DNA from: Cutibacterium equinum
Lineage (GTDB): Bacteria; Actinomycetota; Actinomycetes; Propionibacteriales; Propionibacteriaceae
Direction of reading: 5' to 3'
Length of the DNA stretch: 64,000 nucleotides
Assembly (NCBI RefSeq): GCF_028021195.1
Contig: NZ_CP115668.1
Coordinates: forward strand, 1,736,001 to 1,800,000
Positions 30,375 through 40,564 of this stretch are shown one piece after another. Made by a program: the position numbers and the translations under genes. The notes beneath the pieces are model-generated. The model worked only from the letters and a program-made list of their open reading frames with translations. It was not told where the DNA came from and did not search any database. Every line of letters begins with the position of its first letter. Within the stretch, counting starts at the first letter, position 1.

Positions 30375-31868
30375 TCAGGTCGTGGCCGTCACGAAAGCCC
30401 ACGCCTTCGGAATCCTCCAGACGATGAGATACCCGACGATCACCAGTGGCAGACACACGTAGGGCGACCAGTACCACTGCAGATAGGTCAAGATGACGAC
30501 GGCGACCACTGCGGCAATGACCACGTCGCGGTGAGTGCGGCGCAGGTGGATCGATGAGACCAGGGCCAGCGGACCGATGAGATACCAGGACTGTAGGGAG
30601 GCCCCGAGAACAGCGAAGGCGATCATGACGCCAGCCTGCAAGCGCAACGGATTACCCAGCTGGCCGACGGAGTCGTCGCGGCTGCGCATCGGCGGGACGG
30701 GGCCCCACCGGGCCCAGCACCACACCATCGCGACGAGGGTGAGGACGAGACTGACGATGGTGGCCGGGCCGACCAGCTTGTCCAACGGGATGCCGCCGCT
30801 TCCTCGCAAGATCTGCACCACCAGGGCGATGGGTGAGTCGCTGGTCACGGCGACCGGACTTCCTGCCGTGGGGTTGAGCCACCCCAGCCCCAACCCGCCG
30901 ATGGCTGAGATGGCGCCGAAGACCGCCAAGGCCGAGACGGCTCCAACCGCGGTACGAGCGAGAAGACCCGACCAGCAGTGTCGCGTCACCCAGCGGTGAC
31001 CGCCATGGCGCACCGCATCGACGTGGACCAGCGCGACGACTCCCACCCCAGCCAGGACTCCGGGCTGCTTGATGGTGCCGGCCAGACCGACGATCGCCCC
31101 ACCAACGACCAATCCCAGCCACCCACGTCCGGACACGGCCAGGCGGTGTGCCACGACCAGGGCCGCAAGGGACAAGCCGACCTGAAGCCCGTCATTGTGC
31201 ATGCCTCCAATGATGTTCAACGTCGTGAGGGGGCAGCAGACCGCCAGCCAGAGGGCACCATCGGGGTCAGTGCCGGCATGGCGGGCCAGCCGTGGCACCG
31301 CCCAGACCATCAGGGCGACACCCACGATGGCAGGCACGCGCATGAGCAGTACCGACCACAGCGGATCGGCGTGGGCAATCGTCACCATCGCCGCCTGGAT
31401 CCACAACGATCCGGGCGGATACACCGCCGTCGTCCCCCGCCAGGGAGCGTCAACAGCCTGACCGAGCACGCCTGCCGCACCCTGCGGAACCGAGTACGGG
31501 TCGAGGCCCTGGGCCAGGACCCATCCCTGAGCAGCATAGGCCCAACCATCCTGACTGAGCAGCGGCGGACCGAACAGCAGCGGCAGTGACCACGTCACAA
31601 GGGTTAGGATGCGGGCTCCCACCAGCTTCCGGGAGCGCAACCATGCGATGACCATGGCGCTCAGGCCGACGACGCCGCTGGCAGCCACCGCCACCCCGAC
31701 CGGACGCACCTGCTTCGGCATTCCAGGATGGGGGGAGCCCCATCCCCACACCACCATCATGATGGCGCCGACGAATCCCATCACGAGCACCTCGACGAGG
31801 CGGCGTCGATCAGGATGGGCCGGTGCAGGCCGGGGATCATGAGGAGGGGTGGGCGCGGTCATCAGCAT
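30375..31868 (-). CDS. mptB: Polyprenol-phosphate-mannose-dependent alpha-1,6-mannosyltransferase MptB-like
   Basis: 497 residues, a GT-C fold membrane protein with about 12 hydrophobic segments. The first extracytoplasmic loop has SQDGWAYAAQGWVLAQGLDPYSVP followed by YPPGSLWIQ, as in MptB, which uses the aspartate in this loop with decaprenyl-phosphate mannose. In Corynebacteriales MptB builds the proximal alpha-1,6-mannan of lipomannan. With MgtA encoded at 49.4 kb it suggests a lipomannan-like lipoglycan. No clear ribosome-binding site decides between starts at 31868 and 31862. Confidence 0.75.
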   Translation of the reverse strand: MLMTAPTPPHDPRPAPAHPDRRRLVEVLVMGFVGAIMMVVWGWGSPHPGMPKQVRPVGVAVAASGVVGLSAMVIAWLRSRKLVGARILTLVTWSLPLLFGPPLLSQDGWAYAAQGWVLAQGLDPYSVPQGAAGVLGQAVDAPWRGTTAVYPPGSLWIQAAMVTIAHADPLWSVLLMRVPAIVGVALMVWAVPRLARHAGTDPDGALWLAVCCPLTTLNIIGGMHNDGLQVGLSLAALVVAHRLAVSGRGWLGLVVGGAIVGLAGTIKQPGVLAGVGVVALVHVDAVRHGGHRWVTRHCWSGLLARTAVGAVSALAVFGAISAIGGLGLGWLNPTAGSPVAVTSDSPIALVVQILRGSGGIPLDKLVGPATIVSLVLTLVAMVWCWARWGPVPPMRSRDDSVGQLGNPLRLQAGVMIAFAVLGASLQSWYLIGPLALVSSIHLRRTHRDVVIAAVVAVVILTYLQWYWSPYVCLPLVIVGYLIVWRIPKAWAFVTATT

Positions 31869-32059
31869 TCAGCGTAGGGGAACCACACATTCATACGCCC
31901 AGAGAAACCACCAGTGTCGAGCGGTTCGAGCCAATTGTCACAGCCACCCGCTATCGTGCCCAAGGCGGTTGTCTTCCGCCACGAGCGCGACCCTACCCGC
32001 TGACGTGCGGTGTGTGGTGTGGTCGCGCCTGCCGAGTCGCTGGTCCCTGAGCGTGTTGA

Positions 32060-32082
32060 TATCGGTCGGGACGTGACCGATA
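32060..32082. promoter_or_regulatory. Inverted repeat upstream of symporter gene (possible operator)
   Basis: TATCGGTC-N7-GACCGATA is a perfect 8-bp dyad 58 bases before the symporter start, in the 271-base gap between the divergent mptB and symporter genes. The form fits a dimeric regulator site; a hairpin is also possible. Nothing else was recognised in this gap. Confidence 0.4.
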
Positions 32083-32139
32083 CCGCACTGCGGTGTTGGC
32101 GGGCTCGGCGTCCAACGTCGTCAACGAATAGGACCACTC

Positions 32140-33879
32140 GTGCCGTCTGGCATCATGTCATCGCCCGTTTCCGCAATTCTCGAAACCCACGTTCCAGCTC
32201 CTCTGAGCTTGGATCAGGCCATCGACACCTTCGTCTCCCCCATCGCCACCGCCATTTCCGACACCGTGTTCTGGGCCATCCCACTGCCCGGAGGCAATGA
32301 ATTTCCGCTCATCCTGGCGTGGCTGTTGGCCGCTGGAATCTTCTTCACGATCTACCTGGGTTTCCAGCAATTGCGCCCGGCCTCGATCCGCCATTCCAGC
32401 CATGTGGTGCGGGGACATTTCTCCCGTCACACCGATCCCGGTGACGTCACCAGCTTCCAAGCCCTTGCCACCGAGTTGTCAGGCACTGTCGGCCTGGGAA
32501 ACATCGCCGGCGTCGCCATCGCCATCGCAGCCGGCGGGCCGGGCGCATCGTTCTGGATCGCCATCACCGGCCTGGTCGGCATGAGTGTCAAGATGGCCGA
32601 GGCCACCCTCGGCGTGAAGTTTCGGGTCGTCAATGAGGACGGAACCATCTCTGGCGGTCCGATGTACTACTTGCGTGACGGCCTGGCATCGATCGGCAGA
32701 CCCAAGCTGGGTCGTGTGCTGGCCACCCTGTTCGCCGTCTTCACGGCCTTCGGTGTCATCGGCGGGGGCAACATGTTCCAGTCCAACCAGGCCGCCTACC
32801 AGCTGGCGATGCTCGCCGGTGGCAAGGATTCCTGGATCGGCACCCACATGTGGGTCGTGGGGCTGGTGTTCGCGATTCTCGTCGGCATCGTCATCGTCGG
32901 CGGTGTCTCCAAGATTGGCGCAGCCACCTCCAAGATCGTCCCCTTCATGGGGATCCTCTACGTCGTCATGTGTCTGGCCGTCATTGGTGCGAACATCACC
33001 GGCGTTGGTGACGCCTTCACGGCCATCTGGTCGGGTGCGTTCACGGGCCGCGGCGTGGCAGGGGGCATCGTTGGCGTGCTCATCGTCGGCGTTCAGCGTG
33101 CTGCCTTCTCGAACGCGGCCGGCATCGGTACTGCGGGCATCGCCCACTCTGCCGTGAAAACCCGTCGTCCGGCCCAGGAGGGTTTTGTCGCGATGTGGGA
33201 GCCGTTCATCGACTCCGTCGTCATCTGCACCATGACCGCCATCACCATCATCATCACCGGGGTTTACAAGGATGCGGACCTCGACGGTGTTCAGATGACC
33301 ACCCACGCCCTCAAGACGGTTGCCCCGTGGTTCAGCGTCCTTCTCACCCTGGCCATCGTCCTCTTCGCCTTCTCGACGATGCTGTCGTACTCCTTCTACG
33401 GAAAGAAAGCCGTCGGCTTCCTGTTCGGCAACTCGGCCACCGCCGAGCGCATCTACAACGGCATCTTCCTGCTCCTGCTGGTCGTCGGTGCGGCCACCAA
33501 CATGTCCTCGATCCTCGGTATGGCCGACGCGATGCTCTTTCTCATGGCGGTTCCGAACGTGCTGGGGATGTACTTCCTCGCCCGGGTCGTGGCTCGCGAG
33601 ATCAAGGGTCACCGGGAGCGCCTGGACGCCGGCGTCATTCCTCAGGTACCTCAGGAGGTCCAAGCCGGCATGATGGTCGCCAACGAGGCCACTCCGGAAC
33701 AGCTTGAGACTGCCGACGCGGAATACGCCCTCCGTGCGGCAGCCATGGACGCTCGCAGTGACGAGCTCGACTTGGGACACACCGCCCCAGACACCGAGCG
33801 CGACTACCTGGAGCACCTGCCCGAGGACCATGAGTTGTTCGACACCATGGACCGTGATGGCAAGCCGCTCAAGGACTGA
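32140..33879 (+). CDS. Alanine/glycine:cation symporter (AgcS family)
   Basis: 579 residues with about 10-11 membrane helices. It has the family marks FQALATELSGTVGLGNIAGVAIAIAAGGPGASFW, the GGPMYYLRDGL loop and FSNAAGIGTAGIAHSA. Members import alanine or glycine with sodium. A long acidic hydrophilic tail (about 495-579) is an extension. The GTG at 32140 has AGGA about 6 bases upstream, whereas the ATG at 32155 has none. Confidence 0.9.
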   Translation: MPSGIMSSPVSAILETHVPAPLSLDQAIDTFVSPIATAISDTVFWAIPLPGGNEFPLILAWLLAAGIFFTIYLGFQQLRPASIRHSSHVVRGHFSRHTDPGDVTSFQALATELSGTVGLGNIAGVAIAIAAGGPGASFWIAITGLVGMSVKMAEATLGVKFRVVNEDGTISGGPMYYLRDGLASIGRPKLGRVLATLFAVFTAFGVIGGGNMFQSNQAAYQLAMLAGGKDSWIGTHMWVVGLVFAILVGIVIVGGVSKIGAATSKIVPFMGILYVVMCLAVIGANITGVGDAFTAIWSGAFTGRGVAGGIVGVLIVGVQRAAFSNAAGIGTAGIAHSAVKTRRPAQEGFVAMWEPFIDSVVICTMTAITIIITGVYKDADLDGVQMTTHALKTVAPWFSVLLTLAIVLFAFSTMLSYSFYGKKAVGFLFGNSATAERIYNGIFLLLLVVGAATNMSSILGMADAMLFLMAVPNVLGMYFLARVVAREIKGHRERLDAGVIPQVPQEVQAGMMVANEATPEQLETADAEYALRAAAMDARSDELDLGHTAPDTERDYLEHLPEDHELFDTMDRDGKPLKD

Positions 33880-33907
33880 CCCCGGTAACACACTGTGAGT
33901 GCATGTG

Positions 33908-33931
33908 GGCCCGGGGAGTGTTCCCCGGGCC
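33908..33931 (+). terminator. Terminator after symporter gene
   Basis: A perfect 10-bp stem (GGCCCGGGGA / TCCCCGGGCC) with loop GTGT, 28 bases after the stop, followed by TTGC. Confidence 0.75.
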
Positions 33932-34043
33932 TTGCTGCATCGTGAGGGGCCACTCCAGGTCATGTGCCGGGGTGATCGCTGCGACCGCCCCGGCGCCGAC
34001 ACCCGTTTCGTCAGCGACACCGAGGTCGTCGGGGCAGCCCGCC

Positions 34044-34134
34044 CTGGTTCCTGCAACACCCGTGGTATCCCCTGGACCCATCAGCCCTACGAGCCGGGCC
34101 GGTCGCTGGTTCCCGCAACACCCGTGGTATCCCC
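34044..34134. repeat. Direct repeat of 29 bases, two copies
   Basis: Copies at 34044-34072 and 34106-34134 match at 28 of 29 bases (core GCAACACCCGTGGTATCCCC). The second copy runs into the left arm of the palindromic element at 34123, so the first may be a truncated copy of the same element. Confidence 0.8.
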
Positions 34135-34199
34135 GGAAAGCCCGTGGGCTGGTGCCACCCCACGTGGCAGCCCTCCCCTGTCTTTTCGGGATCTCCACG
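34123..34199. repeat. Palindromic intergenic element, copy B
   Basis: 77 bases: outer arm CGTGGTATCCCCGGAAAG (34123-34140), inner dyad TGCCAC-N5-GTGGCA (34153-34169), outer arm CTTTTCGGGATCTCCACG (34182-34199). The outer arms are imperfect reverse complements. It has the same architecture as copies at 41199, 59064 and 61779. Confidence 0.75.
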
Positions 34200-34260
34200 C
34201 GTACATCGGACCATCGGGCAGATCGCATGCCGCCACCTCTGTGCAACAGCGGCAACCCCC

Positions 34261-34320
34261 ACGACGAGACGCCCAACCCCACGACGAGACGCCCAACCCC
34301 ACGACGAGACGCCCAACCCC
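34261..34320. repeat. Tandem repeat, three identical 20-base units
   Basis: ACGACGAGACGCCCAACCCC is repeated three times without change, 71 bases beyond groEL. The preceding CAACCCCC looks like the end of a degenerate unit. The count may vary between strains. Confidence 0.95.
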
Positions 34321-34335
34321 AATGGGCGCAAAGAA

Positions 34336-34367
34336 CGGGCCCCGGAACCGTGAGGTTTCGGGGCCCG
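34336..34367 (-). terminator. Terminator after groEL
   Basis: A 14-bp stem with one wobble (CGGGCCCCGGAACC against GGTTTCGGGGCCCG), 24 bases beyond the groEL stop. Confidence 0.8.
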
Positions 34368-34391
34368 CAGTGATCAGCGAGGATCAGTGAC

Positions 34392-35990
<1,599 letters not shown>

Positions 35991-35998
35991 TCAGCGCC

Positions 35999-36295
35999 TC
36001 ACTTCTCGACGACGGCGAGAATGTCGCGGGCGTTGAGGAGCAGGTACTCCTGGCCGTCGTACTTGACCTCGGTGCCGCCGTACTTGGAGAAGATGACGAC
36101 GTCACCCTCCTTGACGTCCATGGGGACGCGGGTGCCCTTGTCGTCAACGCGACCGGGGCCAGCGGAGATGACCTTGCCCTCCTGCGGCTTTTCCTTGGCG
36201 GTGTCCGGAATGACGAGTCCGGAAGCGGTGGTCTGCTCGGCCTCGAGAGGCTGGACGAGGACGCGGTCCTCGAGCGGCTTGATCGTGGTTGCCAC
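35999..36295 (-). CDS. groES: Co-chaperonin GroES (10 kDa)
   Basis: 98 residues with the usual start ([29 protein letters not shown]), the mobile loop within it, and the roof segment [25 protein letters not shown]. It caps the GroEL ring. First gene of the operon downstream of two CIRCE operators. Confidence 0.97.
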   Translation of the reverse strand: MATTIKPLEDRVLVQPLEAEQTTASGLVIPDTAKEKPQEGKVISAGPGRVDDKGTRVPMDVKEGDVVIFSKYGGTEVKYDGQEYLLLNARDILAVVEK

Positions 36296-36400
36296 GTCAA
36301 GACCCCTTTCTACTGAAGACGGATTGTGTCGTTGTCTCTCGCCAGGGGTTGCGAGCCCCGAGCGCGACGAACCCTCGGCGTCGCGGGTGCTTCAGGTCCG

Positions 36401-36427
36401 TTGGCACACTCACCACGAGAGTGCCAA
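36401..36427. promoter_or_regulatory. CIRCE operator 1 (HrcA site)
   Basis: TTGGCACAC-N9-GAGTGCCAA closely matches the CIRCE consensus TTAGCACTC-N9-GAGTGCTAA, 105 bases before groES. HrcA should repress here and release on heat shock. Confidence 0.9.
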
Positions 36428-36432
36428 CCACG

Positions 36433-36462
36433 AAAATACACCCGTGATTGGCACTCAGGCAA
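36433..36462 (-). promoter_or_regulatory. Possible groES promoter
   Basis: Reading the minus strand, TTGCCT (36457-36462) and TATTTT (36433-36438) are 18 bases apart. The pair lies between and partly within the two CIRCE sites, where repression would block it. The match to consensus is only moderate. Confidence 0.4.
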
Positions 36463-36474
36463 CGGGAGTGCCAG
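36448..36474. promoter_or_regulatory. CIRCE operator 2 (HrcA site)
   Basis: TTGGCACTC-N9-GAGTGCCAG, 20 bases beyond the first site. Two CIRCE copies suggest tight, possibly cooperative repression. hrcA itself is not in this window. Confidence 0.9.
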
Positions 36475-36511
36475 AAATTGACCCTCAAATCTGGGTAGAT
36501 GTCAGTTGGGG

Positions 36512-37609
36512 TCAGGGCTTCTTCCAGAAGTCATCGGGGTGCGAGGGTGGGCGCTGAGCCGGATTGGGGCCGGGTTGAGGAGCTCCGGTGCCATTCCCTG
36601 GGGCATGTCCCCACGGCTGACCCGGCTGAGACTGAGGCTGGCCCGGCTGAGCCTGAGACTGACCAGGCTGGGGCTGGCCCGGCTGGCCCGGCTGAGCCTG
36701 AGACTGACCAGGCTGGGGCTGGCCCGGCTGACCCGGCTGGGGCTGGTTCGTGTAGGGCTGGGGCTGACCCGGGTTCGGATAGGGCGGCTGCTGCCCCTGG
36801 GGGTTGCCCTGATAGGGCTGACCCGGGTGGTTGTTCCACTGCTCCTGCTGACCCTGAGGCTGTCCGGGGTATTGCATCGCCCACGAGGGGTCACCGTTAC
36901 CGGGCTGGCTCCCCTTGGCGCCCTTTTTCTTCTTGACCACGACAGCCACGACCACTCCGATGATCGCCAATGCTGCTACCGCAACGACGATCCAGACCCA
37001 CATCGGCACACCGCCGTCGCGCTCGGCGGTGGCGCTGAGACCCTCATCGGAGAACATGTCCTTGGGATCGACCCAGGTGACGGTGCGCCCGTCAACCTTG
37101 CTCGACCCCGAGTGGCTCAACACCTTGCCGGGGAAGGTGACGGAAATCTTGAAGTCGGTGAGCATGCTCGCGCTGAGGGACTCGCCCGAGCCAAAGGGAT
37201 TGTTGGAACCACCTGAGTCACTGAGAGTGCCCGAGTCCATCTTGAATGTCACCTTGTCCTTGTCGAAGGTGATCTCGGTGTCCTCGCTATTCTCGGTGAA
37301 ATCTGCTGCCGTCCCATCGGCAGAGAAGGTGCAACCGATGTACTTGTCGTCCTCGAACTTCTCAACCTTTGCGTTCGAGGCTCCGCCGCTGCTCTTCGCG
37401 AGTTGCCCGCAGTCCGAGAACTCGGACGTGAGGTCCTGCCCGGACATCTCGGCCATCGACTTGGAGACACCGACCGTGACCTTTACGTGGATGTGGTCCT
37501 CGTCCTTGATTTCCGTCGCCATGTCTAATTTGACGCAGCCGGCGAGCAACAACAGAGGAGCAAGGAGTAGGACGAGATAGCGTCTCAAATGGCGCGAAGC
37601 ACTCAGCAT
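36512..37609 (-). CDS. LppM-like lipoprotein with Pro/Gln/Gly-rich tail
   Basis: 365 residues. A lipoprotein signal peptide has lipobox LLAGC (Cys about 25). An LppM-type domain (about 28-200) contains TVGVSKSMAEMSGQDL and FKISVTFPGKVLSHSGSSKVDGRTVTW. A transmembrane helix (VWIVVAVAALAIIGVVVAVVV) and KKKKG follow. The last about 120 residues are low complexity, with repeats of QPGQPQPGQSQA. With a lipid anchor at one end and a helix at the other, the LppM domain would sit outside the membrane and the tail in the cytoplasm. It is paralogous to the next gene. Function is unknown. Confidence 0.82.
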   Translation of the reverse strand: MLSASRHLRRYLVLLLAPLLLLAGCVKLDMATEIKDEDHIHVKVTVGVSKSMAEMSGQDLTSEFSDCGQLAKSSGGASNAKVEKFEDDKYIGCTFSADGTAADFTENSEDTEITFDKDKVTFKMDSGTLSDSGGSNNPFGSGESLSASMLTDFKISVTFPGKVLSHSGSSKVDGRTVTWVDPKDMFSDEGLSATAERDGGVPMWVWIVVAVAALAIIGVVVAVVVKKKKGAKGSQPGNGDPSWAMQYPGQPQGQQEQWNNHPGQPYQGNPQGQQPPYPNPGQPQPYTNQPQPGQPGQPQPGQSQAQPGQPGQPQPGQSQAQPGQPQSQPGQPWGHAPGNGTGAPQPGPNPAQRPPSHPDDFWKKP

Positions 37610-37717
37610 GCTCTTATGTAAACACAGCCAGGGGGCATGGCGGTAGGCCCCAGACGAATGCGTAACAACATGAGCCGCACGTGGAGCTCAGGGTATCTTC
37701 CTCATCCCGACGAGTGG

Positions 37718-38656
37718 TCAGTGCGACACCGGGCCGGGTCCACCACCGGGACCTCCGGGCGGTCGATGACCTGCCTGGGTGGGGCCCGGACGTCTATCCG
37801 AGAACCCTTGGTGCTGTCCCCCCATGTGGCCGCTCGCGCCTGGCGACTGGGTGGGCCTGCCTGCCTGGTATGGAGCACCGGGCTGCCGACCATCCTTCTT
37901 CTTGCTCGTGACCACCGCCGCAATGGCGCCACCAACGGCGACAACCACCACGACGAGGACCATCCATGCCCAGCCGGGGAAGCCACTTCGACGCTCGCCC
38001 GATGCCTCCAAGCCCGAGGACGATGAGAGATCCCTGACGTCGGTCCAAGTCACGGTCTTGCCGTCAACCTTGCTCGATCCGGAATGGCTCAAAACCTTGC
38101 CGGGGAAGGTCACAGAAATCTTGAAATCAGAAATCCCGGCCGAGCCTGCCAATCCTGAGCTGTCAAAATCGGAAATGATATCCAGGACAGCGGAGCCATC
38201 AAGAAGAAAGCGGACTTTATTGCCCTTGAAGGTGATGAAAACTGGACCGTCACCCTCATCGTCTTCTGAACGGGCGGCCGCCGATTCTCCGCTACTCGGG
38301 GACGAGGATGGTTGGCCCGTCAGCTCAGAGACCGTCCCCGTGCCCATCATCGTGCAGCCGACATATTTACCATCGTCAAAGCTCTTGACCGTCAGGATTC
38401 CGGCAGCGCTCTCCTTGAACTCATCGGTTTTCTCGAGTTCCGAACAATCGATACGGCCGTTGGTAAATATCTCAGCCTCATCTGCCGGGATCTTATCGAG
38501 GCTCGACTTCAGCACTCCGATGGTCATGGTCATAGTGACGTGGTCTTCGTCCGTGATGATGAAACCGGCGTTGAATTTTCCGCAACCCGACAGCAGGAGG
38601 AGCGGAGCCATCAGTAACGCCACGAGATATCTTGCTGAGCGCCGAACAGCCACCAT
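37718..38656 (-). CDS. LppM-like lipoprotein, second tandem paralogue
   Basis: 312 residues with the same plan as its neighbour: lipobox LLSGC (Cys about 25), an LppM-type domain with the near-identical SDFKISVTFPGKVLSHSGSSKVDGKTVTW, a transmembrane helix (AWMVLVVVVVAVGGAIAAVV), KKK, and a Pro/Gly-rich tail. An acidic Ser-rich insertion (about 115-140) is private to this copy. The gap to the downstream paralogue is 108 bases. The pair probably arose by duplication; the shared block is also close at DNA level. Confidence 0.82.
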   Translation of the reverse strand: MVAVRRSARYLVALLMAPLLLLSGCGKFNAGFIITDEDHVTMTMTIGVLKSSLDKIPADEAEIFTNGRIDCSELEKTDEFKESAAGILTVKSFDDGKYVGCTMMGTGTVSELTGQPSSSPSSGESAAARSEDDEGDGPVFITFKGNKVRFLLDGSAVLDIISDFDSSGLAGSAGISDFKISVTFPGKVLSHSGSSKVDGKTVTWTDVRDLSSSSGLEASGERRSGFPGWAWMVLVVVVVAVGGAIAAVVTSKKKDGRQPGAPYQAGRPTQSPGASGHMGGQHQGFSDRRPGPTQAGHRPPGGPGGGPGPVSH

Positions 38657-38663
38657 GGGCGTA

Positions 38664-39854
38664 TTACATCACAGACGGACCAAGGCTGGACCCGCCCTGG
38701 AAATCAGCACATCGCTCGCACACCAATACCTTTGCGTTGTTCCTGGTAGGAGTGCATATGACAGTGGCGGAGTGCGGCCCTGAGGGCTTGAGTTGTCGTC
38801 TCCACGCAACGGGATCGACGTCAACACCGCGCTTCTTGATCTCGAGGGTTCCGATGTGATGATCCCGCACCCAGGCCCGCAGGGTCTTCACGTCAAAAGG
38901 GAGCACTTCCTTGACGGCGAACCACGTCAACCACGCAGATGCCACCGGGACATCCGCGGTGAGGTAGGCAATACCGTCGGATACCGCACGCAGCGAACCG
39001 TCAATGGCCGAGAGGCTGCCAGCCCGGATGGCCGCCGGGTGAGGCTCAGCCACGAACGGGCCCAACTCACCAACCACTGGATTGGCCAGTCCGCCGGGCA
39101 GTTCGAGCGTGCTCTGCGAGCTGACGAGAACGGCGCGATCGCCTCGCCGATGGCCTGCGAACCCCGACCACAACGTCGCCTCAACCAGATCCCCGCGATG
39201 ACCCACGTAGGTGACGGGAAGATCGGGCAGTTGGGAGCGATCAATGCCTGGTCCGAGCTTGACGACGGCCGGCATCGACATGATCACTTTCTCAACGAAG
39301 GACCATGGCGGCTGCACGTCTTCCAACCGCCAGGTCCTCCCCCGACCGGTGCGGCGAGCAGGATCGAGCATGACGACCGTGGTGTCGGATGCGTCCTTGA
39401 GCAAGTCAGCAAAGACCTGCGTCGCGTCAGCCGTCAGTACGCGAGCTCCCGGCAGATTGTGACGAGCCAGTTCGGCTGTCGCCTCATCGATCTCGACGGC
39501 CGTCACCCTCAACCCGGCGTCGAGGTAAGCCCGTGAGTCAGCACCGCAAGCGCAACCCAGATCGATGACATCGGTGAAACCTGCCGCGACAAGGCATTGT
39601 GCACGCCATCGGGAGACCTCGCCCCGGGTGGCCTGCTCCAGTCCGTCGCGGGTCCACAGCATCTGCGCGCCAACCGGACCAATCTTGCTCACGGCCCGGC
39701 GTCTCAGGCTGATCTGGTCGAGGGCTGCAGCGGCCAGATCGGCATCCGTGTGACGCCGCAATCTGGTCGCGGCGGCCAGCGAATCTGGATCGGTCTGCGC
39801 AGCGGCGAGATCGAGAACTTCGATTCCTTCATCACTGGCCAGACGACATGCCAC
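38664..39854 (-). CDS. Class I SAM-dependent methyltransferase with THUMP-like domain
   Basis: About 396 residues. The N-terminal helical part has LRRHTDADLAAAALDQISLRRRAVSKI. The SAM-binding motif is VIDLGCACGADSRAYLDAG, followed by VEIDEATAELARHNL and a VMLDPARRTGRGR segment. The C-terminal THUMP-like part (about 325-390) has LPFDVKTLRAWVRDHHIGTLEIKKRGVDVDP. The family is widespread in Actinobacteria; an RNA substrate is inferred but unknown. GTG at 39854 is preferred because GGAG lies 6 bases upstream; the open frame runs a further 30 codons. It ends 8 bases before the LppM paralogue. Confidence 0.82.
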   Translation of the reverse strand: MACRLASDEGIEVLDLAAAQTDPDSLAAATRLRRHTDADLAAAALDQISLRRRAVSKIGPVGAQMLWTRDGLEQATRGEVSRWRAQCLVAAGFTDVIDLGCACGADSRAYLDAGLRVTAVEIDEATAELARHNLPGARVLTADATQVFADLLKDASDTTVVMLDPARRTGRGRTWRLEDVQPPWSFVEKVIMSMPAVVKLGPGIDRSQLPDLPVTYVGHRGDLVEATLWSGFAGHRRGDRAVLVSSQSTLELPGGLANPVVGELGPFVAEPHPAAIRAGSLSAIDGSLRAVSDGIAYLTADVPVASAWLTWFAVKEVLPFDVKTLRAWVRDHHIGTLEIKKRGVDVDPVAWRRQLKPSGPHSATVICTPTRNNAKVLVCERCADFQGGSSLGPSVM

Positions 39855-39964
39855 GCTGTGCTCCACGCTGCCACCATAGAGGTACTTCCGAACGATTCGA
39901 GTACAATCTTCGGTCGAGACATCGCTTTGCACTGTTTCCCGCACGAGGAGTAACTAGTACCGTC

Positions 39965-40543
39965 GTGGCCATCACCACTTACGAGAACCGATCAAGATTC
40001 ACCCAGCGCCTACAATCCCGGATGTCGCGGAACGTGACCTCCGAGGAGGATTCTTCGCGCCGTGGTGCAGGGTGGTACATCCATCACTTCATTGGTTCAG
40101 CCTTCCAGCTCGCAGCCATGACGACGACGTACTACGCATCTCGCACGGAACCCCTCACCTTGGAGGCCCACACCAATGTCAGCTGGGTGCTCCTTTTCGT
40201 CGCAGTCATCGTGATTCCTGGCCTACTGACCTTCGCGGAGTCCTTCGTGAAACCGGACGGTAGCGGGCAGGACGTCGTCACTGCGGTGACCCTGATGCTG
40301 GGCCTGTGCGGCATCATCGCCTTCGGAATTCTGGCGGCGACGCCGATCGTGACGACGCCCGTGTCATTCTCGATCCTGATGCCCGTGAGCTTGGCACTGA
40401 CGGTCATTGCTCCGTACAGCCTGCCGGGGGCCAATCCACGGGCAGACAGCATGTTTGCCGAAACCCATTACGGAGCGTGGAGTTCCCGTTGGTTCGCCCC
40501 GATCATCTGCCTGAGCCTGTGGATCGTCGGGCTGGCTGGCTGA
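39965..40543 (+). CDS. Unknown small membrane protein
   Basis: About 192 residues from GTG 39965, with GAGGAG at 39945-39950 (spacing 14, rather long), or 173 from ATG 40022, which has no visible ribosome-binding site. A charged N-terminus of about 45 residues is followed by about five hydrophobic segments, including WVLLFVAVIVIPGLLTFAES, VTLMLGLCGIIAFGILAAT and WFAPIICLSLWIVGL. I recognise no family. It is divergent from the methyltransferase and converges on the NUDIX gene 21 bases away. Confidence 0.6.
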   Translation: MAITTYENRSRFTQRLQSRMSRNVTSEEDSSRRGAGWYIHHFIGSAFQLAAMTTTYYASRTEPLTLEAHTNVSWVLLFVAVIVIPGLLTFAESFVKPDGSGQDVVTAVTLMLGLCGIIAFGILAATPIVTTPVSFSILMPVSLALTVIAPYSLPGANPRADSMFAETHYGAWSSRWFAPIICLSLWIVGLAG

Positions 40544-40564
40544 ATTGTCCCGACGCAGGAGTCG

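Larger units (their letters stand above)
33880..34391. other. Repeat-rich intergenic region, symporter-groEL
   Basis: These 512 bases hold no credible gene. In order they contain the symporter terminator, a duplicated 29-base segment, one copy of the palindromic intergenic element, three 20-base tandem units and the groEL terminator. The open frames here are overlapping, low-complexity shadows of the repeats. Confidence 0.75.

Noticed and set aside
31869-32139. Glycine riboswitch before the alanine/glycine symporter
   Set aside because: No glycine aptamer core could be traced in either strand; only a short dyad is present.
34201-34330. CRISPR-like repeats near groEL
   Set aside because: The three 20-base units are directly adjacent with no spacers and no cas genes; they are a simple tandem repeat.
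33899-34390. Small plus-strand ORFs of about 160 codons in the repeat region
   Set aside because: They run through repeats and two terminators, lack ribosome-binding sites and show tandem low-complexity translation.
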